Below, in pieces: positions 34,643 through 42,786 of a stretch of 64,000 nt of DNA. The translations under genes and the position numbers were made by a program. A model generated the notes under the pieces. It had not been told where the DNA came from and did no database searches. It was given only the letters and a program-made list of their open reading frames with translations. This DNA comes from JAAFJM01 sp964529175. Its GTDB lineage: Bacteria; Bacteroidota; Bacteroidia; UKL13-3. The number at the start of each line of letters is the position of its first letter. The stretch's first letter is position 1. The stretch is taken from the NCBI GenBank assembly GCA_964529175.1, contig CAZGVO010000009.1, positions 138,315-202,314 of the forward strand. Reading direction: 5' to 3'.

Positions 34643-36019
34643 ATGAATTTTAAAACAATAATAGAACCATTTAAAATTAAATCGGTAGAACCCATTACCA
34701 TGAGTTCTGAAGAGGAAAGAGTTGACTTTTTAAAGCTGGCTCACTTCAACCCTTTTTTGCTTAAAAGCGAGCAAGTTATTATAGATTTTTTAACTGATAG
34801 TGGCACTTCGGCCATGAGTAATGAGCAATGGGCTGCTATTATGCGTGGAGATGAATCGTATGCAGGAGCAAAAAGCTGGGAAAGATTTTACAATGCTGTT
34901 AACGATTTAACTGGATTTGAATATGTTTTACCAACCCATCAAGGTAGGGCTGCTGAACGTATACTATATGGTCATTTAGGTGGTCCAGGAAAGGTTTTTA
35001 TTAGCAATACTCATTTTGATACAACTCGCGCAAATATAGAGTTTAGCGGAGCTACAGCTTACGACATAGCTATTGAAGAAGCTAAACATCACAGTGTTTT
35101 TCATCCGTTTAAGGGCAATTTAGATTGTAATAAACTAGAAGATTTAATAATTGAACATGGTGCAGAAAATATTGGTGCGGTTATTTTAACTGTTACCAAT
35201 AATAGTGGTGGAGGGCAACCAGTTAGCATGCAAAATGCCAAAGAAGTAGCCGCTATTTGTAAAAAACACCATGTACTTTATATTTTAGATTGCTGCCGAA
35301 TAGCTGAAAATAGCTATTTTGTAAAACACCGTGAAAAAGGTTATGAGAATCATACATACAAACAAATTGCGCAAGAAATGTTTGCCTTAGCCGATGGTTG
35401 TGTAATGAGTGCTAAAAAAGATGCCTTGGTGAATATGGGTGGATTTTTAGCTTTAAAAGATGAAAAATTAGCTGAAGCTTGTACCAATTTATTAATTATC
35501 ACAGAAGGTTTTTCAACTTATGGTGGCTTAAGTGGGCGCGATATGGAAGCCATAGCTGTAGGTTTAAATGAAGTTTTTGATAAAGACTACATTTATTATA
35601 GAATAAAAAGTACAGAATATTTAGGTGAAAAATTACGCGAAAAAGGTGTTCCTGTTATGTATCCTATTGGAGGGCACGCAGTTTATATTGATTCAGCAAA
35701 ACTATATAACCATATTCCTTTAAACAAATATCCAGGACAAGCTTTGGTATGCGAGTTATATAGAATTGGGGGTATTCGTTGCGTGGAAGTTGGGTCGGTT
35801 ATGTTTGGCAAATACGATGAAAATGGTGAGTTAATTCCTGCTGCTATGGAGTTAGTAAGATTGGCCATTCCGCGTAGGGTTTATACCCAAAGTCATATTG
35901 ATTATGTGGTTGAAGTTTTTGACGAATTGATGAAAAATAAAGCCAATGTTAAAGGTTATAAAATTATAAAAGAGCCAAAACTTTTACGCCATTTTACAGC
36001 TCATTTTGAGCAACTGTAG
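34643..36019 (+). CDS. tnaA: Tryptophanase (PLP-dependent beta-eliminating lyase)
   Basis: Splits tryptophan to indole, pyruvate and ammonia. The chosen ATG starts MNFKTIIEPFKIKSVEPI, aligning with known N-termini; an in-frame ATG at 34619 adds eight residues. PLP lysine in MSAKKDALVNMGG (K259 in this numbering). Against tyrosine phenol-lyase: D126 in HFDTT and Val in CVEVGS match tryptophanase, where the lyase has Thr and Arg. Other marks are PTHQGR and RRVYTQSH. Length 458. Indole could act as a signal. Confidence 0.87.
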   Translation: MNFKTIIEPFKIKSVEPITMSSEEERVDFLKLAHFNPFLLKSEQVIIDFLTDSGTSAMSNEQWAAIMRGDESYAGAKSWERFYNAVNDLTGFEYVLPTHQGRAAERILYGHLGGPGKVFISNTHFDTTRANIEFSGATAYDIAIEEAKHHSVFHPFKGNLDCNKLEDLIIEHGAENIGAVILTVTNNSGGGQPVSMQNAKEVAAICKKHHVLYILDCCRIAENSYFVKHREKGYENHTYKQIAQEMFALADGCVMSAKKDALVNMGGFLALKDEKLAEACTNLLIITEGFSTYGGLSGRDMEAIAVGLNEVFDKDYIYYRIKSTEYLGEKLREKGVPVMYPIGGHAVYIDSAKLYNHIPLNKYPGQALVCELYRIGGIRCVEVGSVMFGKYDENGELIPAAMELVRLAIPRRVYTQSHIDYVVEVFDELMKNKANVKGYKIIKEPKLLRHFTAHFEQL

Positions 36020-36071
36020 TTAAATTTTGCTTTATAATTTATTTTGAACTTTAATAAATTATAATTGCAAT

Positions 36072-36701
36072 ATGGAATTAGATAATTTGGCTGAATTTAA
36101 AGCATTGCCTTTGGTAAAAGAAAAGTTAAAAGACTATGGTTTTACTAAAAATTTTGCCGAAGGCGATGTTATACTCAATGAAAATGCTTACATAAATGCC
36201 ATTCCTATTGTTACCCGGGGAAATATAAGGGTAATGCGTTCTGACGAGGATGGTAGAGAAATATTATTGTACTACATAAAAGCTGGCGAAAGCTGTATCA
36301 TGTCGTTTTTAGGAGGCATACATCACGATACCAGTAAAGTAAGCGCAGTAGCCGAAGAACCTACTGAGATTTTATTCATTCCTATTGATAAAGTTAATTT
36401 ATTAATCAAAGAATTTCCTGAGTGGTTAGATTATATTTTTAGGTTATATCACAAACGTTTTGAAGAGCTATTAGAGGTTGTAAATGCCGTAGCTTTTACC
36501 AAAATGGATGATAGATTGCTTAATTTTATAAAAAAGAAATGCAAATTAACCAATAGTCATTCATTGTATATAACTCACGAAAATTTAGCTAATGAACTTG
36601 GTACAGCTAGGGTAGTGGTATCTCGCTTGTTAAAGCAAATGGAAGAAAAAGGTTTGGTTAAATTAGGAAGAAACAAAATTCAATTATTGGAAATGGAATA
36701 A
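36072..36701 (+). CDS. Crp/Fnr-family transcription regulator
   Basis: Cyclic-nucleotide-binding-fold N-domain (about 20-130, with GDVILNENAYINAIPIV and EDGREILLYYI) plus a C-terminal winged helix-turn-helix (ENLANELGTARVVVSRLLKQMEEKGLV, roughly 165-195). The sensory pocket lacks an obvious cAMP signature and there is no Fnr-type Cys cluster, so the ligand is unknown. It lies upstream of the sulfur/thiol cluster on the same strand and is a reasonable candidate regulator. Confidence 0.88.
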   Translation: MELDNLAEFKALPLVKEKLKDYGFTKNFAEGDVILNENAYINAIPIVTRGNIRVMRSDEDGREILLYYIKAGESCIMSFLGGIHHDTSKVSAVAEEPTEILFIPIDKVNLLIKEFPEWLDYIFRLYHKRFEELLEVVNAVAFTKMDDRLLNFIKKKCKLTNSHSLYITHENLANELGTARVVVSRLLKQMEEKGLVKLGRNKIQLLEME

Positions 36702-36706
36702 CATTT

Positions 36707-37162
36707 ATGACCAAACCTCCTTTTAAAGATTTATTATTTATTTCCATCCAAATGCTACTTTTTGTAGCTTATTTGTTGCCAATTTCTATTGGCTTTTTTA
36801 CTATTAATTTATTGGTTAAATATTTGTTTTTAGGCTTATCCGTTTTAGGTTTTTTAGTAATTATTTTAGCCATTATTCAGCTTGATAAAAATTTAACACC
36901 ATTTCCAAGTCCTAAGCAAAATGGAAGCTTAATTAATACTGGTTTGTATAAATTTGTTCGTCATCCTATTTATTCAGGAATTATAGTTTGCACCATTGCA
37001 TTTGGTTTTTATAATCAAAATATTTGGCGCATTGGTATTGGTGTTTTTCTTTGGATTTTGTTTTACTTTAAATCTATATACGAAGAAAAAATGTTGTCTG
37101 ATAAGTTTAGTCAATATATTGATTATAAGCATGATACAAGAAGGTTCTTTCCTTTTATTTAA
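36707..37162 (+). CDS. Isoprenylcysteine carboxylmethyltransferase-family membrane protein
   Basis: Four hydrophobic helices with the ICMT/PEMT signature in the third segment: LINTGLYKFVRHPIYSGII near residues 75-93, and EEKMLSDKFSQYIDYKHDTRRFFPF at the C-terminus. Bacterial members methylate unknown small substrates. Five bases after the crp-like stop, so likely co-transcribed. Confidence 0.83.
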   Translation: MTKPPFKDLLFISIQMLLFVAYLLPISIGFFTINLLVKYLFLGLSVLGFLVIILAIIQLDKNLTPFPSPKQNGSLINTGLYKFVRHPIYSGIIVCTIAFGFYNQNIWRIGIGVFLWILFYFKSIYEEKMLSDKFSQYIDYKHDTRRFFPFI

Positions 37163-37170
37163 TTACTAAA

Positions 37171-37692
37171 ATGATTGAAATACAGCTAAATATAACAAAA
37201 GCCAATATAGAATCCACTTATTATAAAGATGGACATGAAAAACTATTTTTTTCGCCAACCTTAAAAAAAATTACTTATTGGTTTTTAGTATCAAGTGGAT
37301 TTTTTCTTTTAAGTTATTTAGTAAATACTATGTCAAACCAATTAGAGAATTTGGTCTATTTGGCTTTAGCTTTATGGGTTGTTGCTGCATTTTTTCTAAT
37401 CAATGGATTAGTGACTGTAATCAAATGGCGTAATTCAATTACCAAATATGCAAATGATGTGGCTAAGTACAAGCATTATTCATTAATTTTAAATGCAAAT
37501 AGTTTTTCATATATTTATGATGGTAATGAGATTATTGAAAAATGGTCGGAGGTAAAAAAGGTGGACATGAACAATTACGTTATCAGAATGTATGCAGCAA
37601 ATGAGTATATTTTTCCAAAGGAATCAATGTTTGAATATGATTTTACTATTTTGAAGGATTTTATTAGGAATCATGTGTCTGGTATTGAATAG
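37171..37692 (+). CDS. YcxB-like membrane protein
   Basis: Two central transmembrane helices (about 40-62 and 66-90) flanked by soluble parts. The C-terminal NANSFSYIYDGNEIIEKWSEVKKVDMNNY with FPK is the YcxB-like domain pattern. Function unknown. Starts 8 bases after the preceding stop, so it is the last gene of the crp-like unit. Confidence 0.75.
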   Translation: MIEIQLNITKANIESTYYKDGHEKLFFSPTLKKITYWFLVSSGFFLLSYLVNTMSNQLENLVYLALALWVVAAFFLINGLVTVIKWRNSITKYANDVAKYKHYSLILNANSFSYIYDGNEIIEKWSEVKKVDMNNYVIRMYAANEYIFPKESMFEYDFTILKDFIRNHVSGIE

Positions 37693-37754
37693 TTTGTAAG
37701 TACTTGGTCTTTACATCTATTTTAAAACAGATTGTTTTGTAACATAGGTTACCA

Positions 37755-37782
37755 TTTGGTTTTTAAGCAATAAGTAATTTTG
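37755..37782 (+). promoter_or_regulatory. Probable promoter of the sulfur/thiol cluster
   Basis: -33-like TTTG at 37755-37758 and an exact -7 element TAATTTTG at 37775-37782, 22 bases before the ATG. The 16-base spacing is shorter than the usual 19-21 of Bacteroidota promoters. Confidence 0.5.
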
Positions 37783-37804
37783 TACTGTAATTAAAAAGTA
37801 TAAA

Positions 37805-39448
37805 ATGAAATATGTAATAATAGGTGCGGTGGCAGGAGGAGCAAGTGCTGCAGCAAGGTTAAGAAGGTTAGATGAAAAGGCCGAAATTGTAATTTTTGAA
37901 AAAGGCGAGTACATTTCTTATGCAAACTGCGGTTTGCCATATTATATTGGTAATGTTATAAAAGATAGAAACGAACTTTTTGTTCAAACTGCATCGGCAT
38001 TTAATAGCCGCTTCAATATTGATGTCAGAACATTGACAGAGGTAACAGCTATTGATGTGGAAAGTAAAAAGGTTACTGCCTTTAATCAAGTAACAGGGCA
38101 AACTTATACCGAAAGTTACGATAAATTGGTTTTATCACCAGGGGCAGAACCTATACGTCCGCCATTGCCAGGCATTCAAAATAATGGTATATTTACCTTG
38201 CGAAATGTTAATGATACCGATTATATAAAAGCTTATGTAAACCAAGAAAAAGTAAAAAGTGCTGTTATTATAGGTGCTGGTTTTATAGGTCTTGAAATGG
38301 CTGAAAATTTGCATGAAATTGGTTTAAATGTAACCATTATTGAAATGGGTAATCAAATATTGGCACCTCTTGATTTACCTTTGGCTGCCATAGTTCAGCA
38401 ACATATTATATCAAAAGGAGTAAATTTAAAGTTAAACACTGCGGTTACAGGTTTTGAAAAAGAAAATCAAGTTTTAAAAGTAATTTTAAATAATGGTGAA
38501 GTATTAGAAACTGATACAGTAATCATGTCAATTGGTGTAAAACCTGATACCAAATTAGCTACCATGGCAGGTTTAAAATTAGGAGCAGCAAAAGGCATTT
38601 GGGTAAATGAGTTTTTACAAACATCAAATCCTGATGTATATGCTGTTGGCGATGCCATTGAATTTACAAACCCAATTTCAAAAAATTCAATGAATACTTA
38701 TTTGGCTGGTCCTGCTAATAAGCAAGGACGAATTTGCGCTAACAATATTGTTTTGGGAAATAAACAATCGTACAAAGGAGCTATAAATACTGCTATTGTT
38801 AAAGTATTTGATATGACAGTAGCAGCCACAGGAATGGCTTCAAAACATTTAACTTTAAATAAAATTGAACATCAAGTTTCAACCACTCATAATGGTTCGC
38901 ATGCGGGCTACTATCCTGGCGCACAACAAATGACTATTCAATTGGCTTTTTCGCCAAACAATGGTGAACTTTATGGTGCTCAAATTGTAGGTTTTGAAGG
39001 TGTAGATAAACGCATTGATGTTCTTTCGGCTGCTATTACACAAGGTAACACCATTTTTGATTTAACTAATTTTGAACATGCTTATGCGCCTCCTTTTTCA
39101 TCGGCAAAAGATCCAATTAATATAGCTGCTTTTGTTGCCGAAAATATTTTACTTAAAAAGCATAAAGTTTTTTATATAAATGAAATTCATAATTTACCTG
39201 AAAACGCTATTTTGTTAGATGTAAGAACAGCGTTAGAGTTTGCGGAAAACCATATACCAAATGCCATCAATATTCCATTAGATAATTTGAGAACTAGGTT
39301 AAATGAATTAGATAAAAATAATACCATTTATTTATACTGTTTAGGTGGGCAACGCGGTTATTTAGCACAGCAAATTTTAACACAAAATGGTTTTGAAAAT
39401 ACTTTTAACCTTTCTGGTGGATTTAAATTATACCAAAGTTTACATTAA
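37805..39448 (+). CDS. CoA-disulfide/persulfide reductase with C-terminal rhodanese domain
   Basis: Flavin disulfide-reductase of the CoADR-RHD type, reducing CoA disulfide or persulfide/polysulfide with NAD(P)H. The N-terminal FAD motif is GAVAGGASAAARLRRL. The single redox Cys is C42 in SYANCGLPYY, the NAD motif is IIGAGFIGLEMAENL near residue 158, and the second FAD motif is VYAVGDAIE. Residues of about 455-547 are a rhodanese domain with its active Cys at 512 (YCLGGQRG). Length 547 fits the fusion. First gene of a compact sulfur cluster. Confidence 0.92.
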   Translation: MKYVIIGAVAGGASAAARLRRLDEKAEIVIFEKGEYISYANCGLPYYIGNVIKDRNELFVQTASAFNSRFNIDVRTLTEVTAIDVESKKVTAFNQVTGQTYTESYDKLVLSPGAEPIRPPLPGIQNNGIFTLRNVNDTDYIKAYVNQEKVKSAVIIGAGFIGLEMAENLHEIGLNVTIIEMGNQILAPLDLPLAAIVQQHIISKGVNLKLNTAVTGFEKENQVLKVILNNGEVLETDTVIMSIGVKPDTKLATMAGLKLGAAKGIWVNEFLQTSNPDVYAVGDAIEFTNPISKNSMNTYLAGPANKQGRICANNIVLGNKQSYKGAINTAIVKVFDMTVAATGMASKHLTLNKIEHQVSTTHNGSHAGYYPGAQQMTIQLAFSPNNGELYGAQIVGFEGVDKRIDVLSAAITQGNTIFDLTNFEHAYAPPFSSAKDPINIAAFVAENILLKKHKVFYINEIHNLPENAILLDVRTALEFAENHIPNAINIPLDNLRTRLNELDKNNTIYLYCLGGQRGYLAQQILTQNGFENTFNLSGGFKLYQSLH

Positions 39449-39572
39449 CTATTTAAAAAACTGATAGTCAGTTTTTTAATTGTATTTTTCCTTGTGTAAC
39501 AAAAGTAACAGAAGTATGCAGTTAAAATGCTTAACATTGTTGAACAATTAACAATTTTAAAATAAGTAAGAT

Positions 39573-39785
39573 ATGAAAGCAAACATGGGAACAGCAGACA
39601 AGGTGGTTAGAATTTTAGTAGCTGTAGCAATTGGTGCACTTTATTTTCTAGGCCAAATTAGTGGCATATTAGCCACAGTATTATTGGTGTTAGCAGGTAT
39701 TTTTATTGCAACCAGTTTTTTAAGTTTTTGCCCACTTTATTTACCATTTGGATTTTCTACAAAGAAAAACAAGACTAACCAATGA
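39573..39785 (+). CDS. DUF2892 (YgaP-like) membrane protein
   Basis: 70 residues, two transmembrane helices (about 12-28 and 30-50), with the family end SFLSFCPLYLPFGFST containing a single Cys. DUF2892 is fused to rhodanese domains in YgaP proteins; here it stands beside separate rhodaneses. Its stop overlaps the next start (ATGA). Confidence 0.88.
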   Translation: MKANMGTADKVVRILVAVAIGALYFLGQISGILATVLLVLAGIFIATSFLSFCPLYLPFGFSTKKNKTNQ

Positions 39786-40375
39786 AGCAATTTTGGGACG
39801 AAAGGTATGCTGAAAAAGAGTTTGTTTATGGCACTATGCCTAATCAATTTTTAGCAGAACAATTATTGAAATTAAAGGCGGGTAGTATTTTATTGCCATG
39901 CGAGGGCGAAGGCCGAAATGCTGTTTTTGCTGCCAATAATGGTTGGCATGTTACCGCCTTTGATTTTAGTAACGAAGGTTTAAATAAAGCTAATTTGTTA
40001 GCCAAACAAAATGGAGTATCAATTGATTATTTAATTGGTGATGCTTCGGTTATTAATTTTGAAAATAATTCTTTTGATGTAATTGCTCTAATATACGCTC
40101 ATTTTCCTGCTGCTATTAGAGCAAGTATTCATAAACGAATGTTCAATTGGCTAAAACCAGGAGGAACTTTAGTACTTGAAGCATTTAATCCTTTACAATT
40201 AAAAAACACTTCTGGCGGGCCAAAAGACATCAATATGTTATATACCGAAAGTATGCTTGCGCAAGATTTTGATACTTTAAAAGTAGTACATTCTTTTACG
40301 CACAATATAGTTTTAAACGAAGGAAAGTTTCACAATGGTTTAGCAAGTGTTATTCAGTTTGTAGGTAAAAAATAA
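39782..40375 (+). CDS. SAM-dependent methyltransferase (TehB-like)
   Basis: Class I methyltransferase: MKQFWDERYAEKEFVYG start, SAM motif ILLPCEGEGRNAVFAA near residues 37-52, and FDFSNEGLNKA near 61. Length 197. TehB/thiopurine-type enzymes methylate chalcogen or thiol substrates, which suits the neighbours, but the substrate here is inferred. Four-base overlap with the DUF2892 gene implies coupling. Confidence 0.87.
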   Translation: MKQFWDERYAEKEFVYGTMPNQFLAEQLLKLKAGSILLPCEGEGRNAVFAANNGWHVTAFDFSNEGLNKANLLAKQNGVSIDYLIGDASVINFENNSFDVIALIYAHFPAAIRASIHKRMFNWLKPGGTLVLEAFNPLQLKNTSGGPKDINMLYTESMLAQDFDTLKVVHSFTHNIVLNEGKFHNGLASVIQFVGKK

Positions 40376-40452
40376 ATAAACAAATAGTTATGTAACCAAA
40401 GTAGCAAATGGTGCGAAAATTGGTAACTAACTTTGCTAAACAAAATATAAAA

Positions 40453-40644
40453 ATGATGTTTATTTTAAAACATAAAACCATAGTAGTTGGAGCAGTTTTA
40501 GGAGCAATAGTCGGCTATCTTTATTACTACTATGTTGGTTGCGCCACGGGTACTTGTGCCATTACTTCTAAGCCTTTAAACAGTACCTTATACGGAACTG
40601 CCATGGGAGGGTTATTAGGTGATATTTTAACAAAGAAAAAGTAA
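40453..40644 (+). CDS. DUF6132-like small membrane protein
   Basis: 63 residues from the chosen ATG. Two short hydrophobic helices enclose YYYYVGCATGTCAITSKP, which has two Cys, and the end AMGGLLGDIL is a Gly-rich helix. An in-frame start at 40408 exists, but the added residues are basic and unlike the family. Probably a membrane partner in thiol or sulfur transfer. Confidence 0.75.
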   Translation: MMFILKHKTIVVGAVLGAIVGYLYYYYVGCATGTCAITSKPLNSTLYGTAMGGLLGDILTKKK

Positions 40645-40649
40645 TAAAG

Positions 40650-40934
40650 ATGAAAACAGAAGATATCATTGTAGCGAACATAAAATGTTCGGGCTGCGGG
40701 AATACAATTAAAACAGAGTTGTTGAAAATAGAAGGAGTTAAAACTGCCGAAGTTTTTAATGAAGAAGATAAAGTTACTGTAACTTATCATGATGTAGATA
40801 GAAATGTAATTATCAAAAAATTACATTCATTAGGTTACCCTGAAGCTACTGAAGAAAATGGATTGTTATTGCAACTTAAAAGCTACGCTAGCTGCATGGT
40901 AGGACGAATTAATAATTTACAACATAAAGAATAA
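40650..40934 (+). CDS. Heavy-metal-associated (HMA) domain protein
   Basis: HMA ferredoxin-like fold with the metal/thiol motif C13-x2-C16 (IKCSGCGNTIKTELL), then VKTAEVF and LHSLGYPE. After the domain comes a tail with one more Cys (SYASCMVGRINN). Length 94. Five bases after the previous stop. Could carry copper or another soft metal, or act as a thiol carrier. Confidence 0.87.
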   Translation: MKTEDIIVANIKCSGCGNTIKTELLKIEGVKTAEVFNEEDKVTVTYHDVDRNVIIKKLHSLGYPEATEENGLLLQLKSYASCMVGRINNLQHKE

Positions 40935-40938
40935 TAAA

Positions 40939-41217
40939 ATGAATTTAGAACAAATTATAAAAGAAAAAAAAGGTACTGTAGTGGATGTTCGCACTCCAGG
41001 CGAGTTTATGGGTGGCAATGTTGCAGGGTCTATTAATATTCCTTTGCAAGAAATACCAGAAAAATTAGCAGAAATTAAAGCGTTAAATATGCCTTTAGTT
41101 TTGTGCTGTGCATCGGGCGGAAGAAGCGGACAAGCCTATTATTATTTAAGTCAACAAGGCATTGAATGTTATAACGGAGGTTCGTGGTTCGATGTAAATT
41201 ACTTTGCTAATAATTAA
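40939..41217 (+). CDS. Single-domain rhodanese
   Basis: Sulfurtransferase: VDVRTPGEFMGGNVAGSINIPLQ start and active loop CASGGRS with catalytic C57, preceded by another Cys at 56. Length 92. Four bases after the HMA gene. Confidence 0.92.
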   Translation: MNLEQIIKEKKGTVVDVRTPGEFMGGNVAGSINIPLQEIPEKLAEIKALNMPLVLCCASGGRSGQAYYYLSQQGIECYNGGSWFDVNYFANN

Positions 41218-41253
41218 CATACTTTTACAAAAAAGATTTCTAAAATTAAACAC

Positions 41254-41568
41254 ATGATAAATACTATAAAAAACTTACTTGGTTTTGGTCCCAAGGTTGA
41301 TTACGCTGAATTAGTTAGCCAAGGAGCTATTATATTAGATGTAAGAAGTAAAGGCGAGTATGCTGGCGGACATATTAAAGGTTCTATAAATATTTCAGTT
41401 GATACCTTAAACAGTAATTTGGTAAAACTTAAAGATAAAAATAAACCAATTATTACTTGTTGTGCATCGGGTATGCGCAGTGCCTCGGCTAAATCAATTT
41501 TAAAATCGAACGGATATACCAATGTGCACAATGGAGGCGCTTGGAGCAGTTTGCAACATAAAATATAA
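41254..41568 (+). CDS. Single-domain rhodanese, second copy
   Basis: LDVRSKGEYAGGHIKGSINI and active loop CASGMRS with catalytic C70, again as a CC pair. Length 104, with an N-terminal extension of about 20 residues (MINTIKNLLGFGPKVDYAEL). The stop overlaps the next start (TAATG). It differs enough from the first copy to be an old duplication or an independent member. Confidence 0.92.
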   Translation: MINTIKNLLGFGPKVDYAELVSQGAIILDVRSKGEYAGGHIKGSINISVDTLNSNLVKLKDKNKPIITCCASGMRSASAKSILKSNGYTNVHNGGAWSSLQHKI

Positions 41569-41810
41569 TGAATATACAAACATTGTTAACTGGCTGGAAT
41601 TTTATGCGTGGTTTGCGCTTGGTTTTGGGTATTATATTTTTAATTCAAGCATTTCAAATTCACGATTATATGGTAGGTGCGTTTGCTTTATTCTTTTTGT
41701 TTCAAGCAGTAACCAATACAGGTTGCTGCGGAGTAAATGGATGTGCAGTGCCCACAAAAAAAGCCAAAGACGATTTGGTACAAGATGTAGATTTTGAAGA
41801 AGTAAAATAA
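41568..41810 (+). CDS. Small membrane protein with TGCCG-x3-C motif
   Basis: 80 residues. Two hydrophobic helices (about 15-28 and 34-47) are followed by VTNTGCCGVNGCAVPTKK with three Cys and an acidic tail. It resembles DUF2892-like helices with a Cys-rich cytoplasmic end. Overlaps the rhodanese stop by one base. Confidence 0.78.
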   Translation: MNIQTLLTGWNFMRGLRLVLGIIFLIQAFQIHDYMVGAFALFFLFQAVTNTGCCGVNGCAVPTKKAKDDLVQDVDFEEVK

Positions 41811-41820
41811 TAAACAAAAA

Positions 41821-42120
41821 ATGGCAACTTTTTCTGAAATAATAAATAGCAATAAACCCACTTTGGTCGATTTTTTTGCCGAGTGGTGTGGGCCTTGTAA
41901 AATGATGAAACCTGTATTGGAAGATTTAAAAACAAAGGTAGGCGAGGGGGCAACTATTTTAAAAATAGATGTAGATAAAAATCCACAAGTAGCCCAAAAT
42001 TATAGAATTCAAGGGGTTCCAACCCTTATTTTATTTAAGAATGGTGAAATAAAGTGGCGTCAATCGGGAGTAGTGCAAGCCCATCAATTGGCCCAACTTA
42101 TTAAACAGTATAGCGAGTAA
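41821..42120 (+). CDS. Thioredoxin
   Basis: Thioredoxin fold with active site WCGPC (C23 and C26), cis-Pro loop GVPTLILF and length 99. It lacks a signal peptide, so it is cytoplasmic. Last gene of the sulfur cluster, 10 bases after the previous one, and the likely reductant for the rhodaneses or the CoADR fusion. Confidence 0.93.
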   Translation: MATFSEIINSNKPTLVDFFAEWCGPCKMMKPVLEDLKTKVGEGATILKIDVDKNPQVAQNYRIQGVPTLILFKNGEIKWRQSGVVQAHQLAQLIKQYSE

Positions 42121-42122
42121 AG

Positions 42123-42148
42123 AAAAGCAGCCATTGGCTGCTTTTTTA
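42123..42148 (+). terminator. Terminator of the sulfur/thiol cluster
   Basis: GCAGCC pairs with GGCTGC around ATT, flanked by AAAA and TTTTTT. It shares a 25-base sequence with the terminator at 44650-44676. Confidence 0.85.
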
Positions 42149-42246
42149 TTTTATGTAGTAAAATAAAACAGGAAAAATTATATATAATTTAAATACTTCT
42201 AGTGCCTTTGAAAATTTAGCTATAATTGTATTGCTATTAATATTAA

Positions 42247-42765
42247 ATGACACTTTTACTAATTATACTTTTGCTTACTGCCACACTTATATTGATTAAA
42301 AAGTATGGATATTCAAATTTGTTTTCTATTATCAATCAAAACCAAATAACATTTATAGCGCTATTAGTTTGGATTGTCTTTGGCTTTTTTACGCAATTAG
42401 ATTATAATCAAGATTGGGGTTGTATTGGTGGCAGTGGCTATATATTTTCAAATAGTAATATGTTTTATAGTGGTATTGCTCTTGCACTTGTAAATACTGG
42501 CTTTTTTGCACAGCATAAACATTTTAAAATAATTGTATTAGCAGTGGAGTTATTATTTTGGTTGCATAAATTGTTTTTGGTTAAAGGTGGGTATGTAGTT
42601 GGCTTTGGAGGCGTTCCTTCTAGCGATGTGGTATTATTTGATATGATGGCACTTTTTTTAAGAATATTGCTAATTAAACAACTTTTTAAATTACCAATAA
42701 ATGCTTTATTTGTATCAATAGTTTCCTTTATAATCATGGCTATCAAAATTAAATTCTTTTGTTAG
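42247..42765 (+). CDS. Hypothetical membrane protein
   Basis: 172 residues, about five transmembrane helices (near 2-16, 33-50, 66-85, 95-112 and 130-172). A Gly/Ser-rich loop (CIGGSGYIF) and a VVGFGGVPSSDV loop are present. Not recognised. Followed 21 bases later by a large lipoprotein. Confidence 0.62.
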   Translation: MTLLLIILLLTATLILIKKYGYSNLFSIINQNQITFIALLVWIVFGFFTQLDYNQDWGCIGGSGYIFSNSNMFYSGIALALVNTGFFAQHKHFKIIVLAVELLFWLHKLFLVKGGYVVGFGGVPSSDVVLFDMMALFLRILLIKQLFKLPINALFVSIVSFIIMAIKIKFFC

Positions 42766-42786
42766 TCAGGCTTAATCAATCAATAT

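Noticed and set aside
34643..36019. Tyrosine phenol-lyase as the identity of the PLP lyase
   Set aside because: Asp in HFDTT and Val in CVEVGS agree with tryptophanase; the phenol-lyase has Thr and Arg at these sites.
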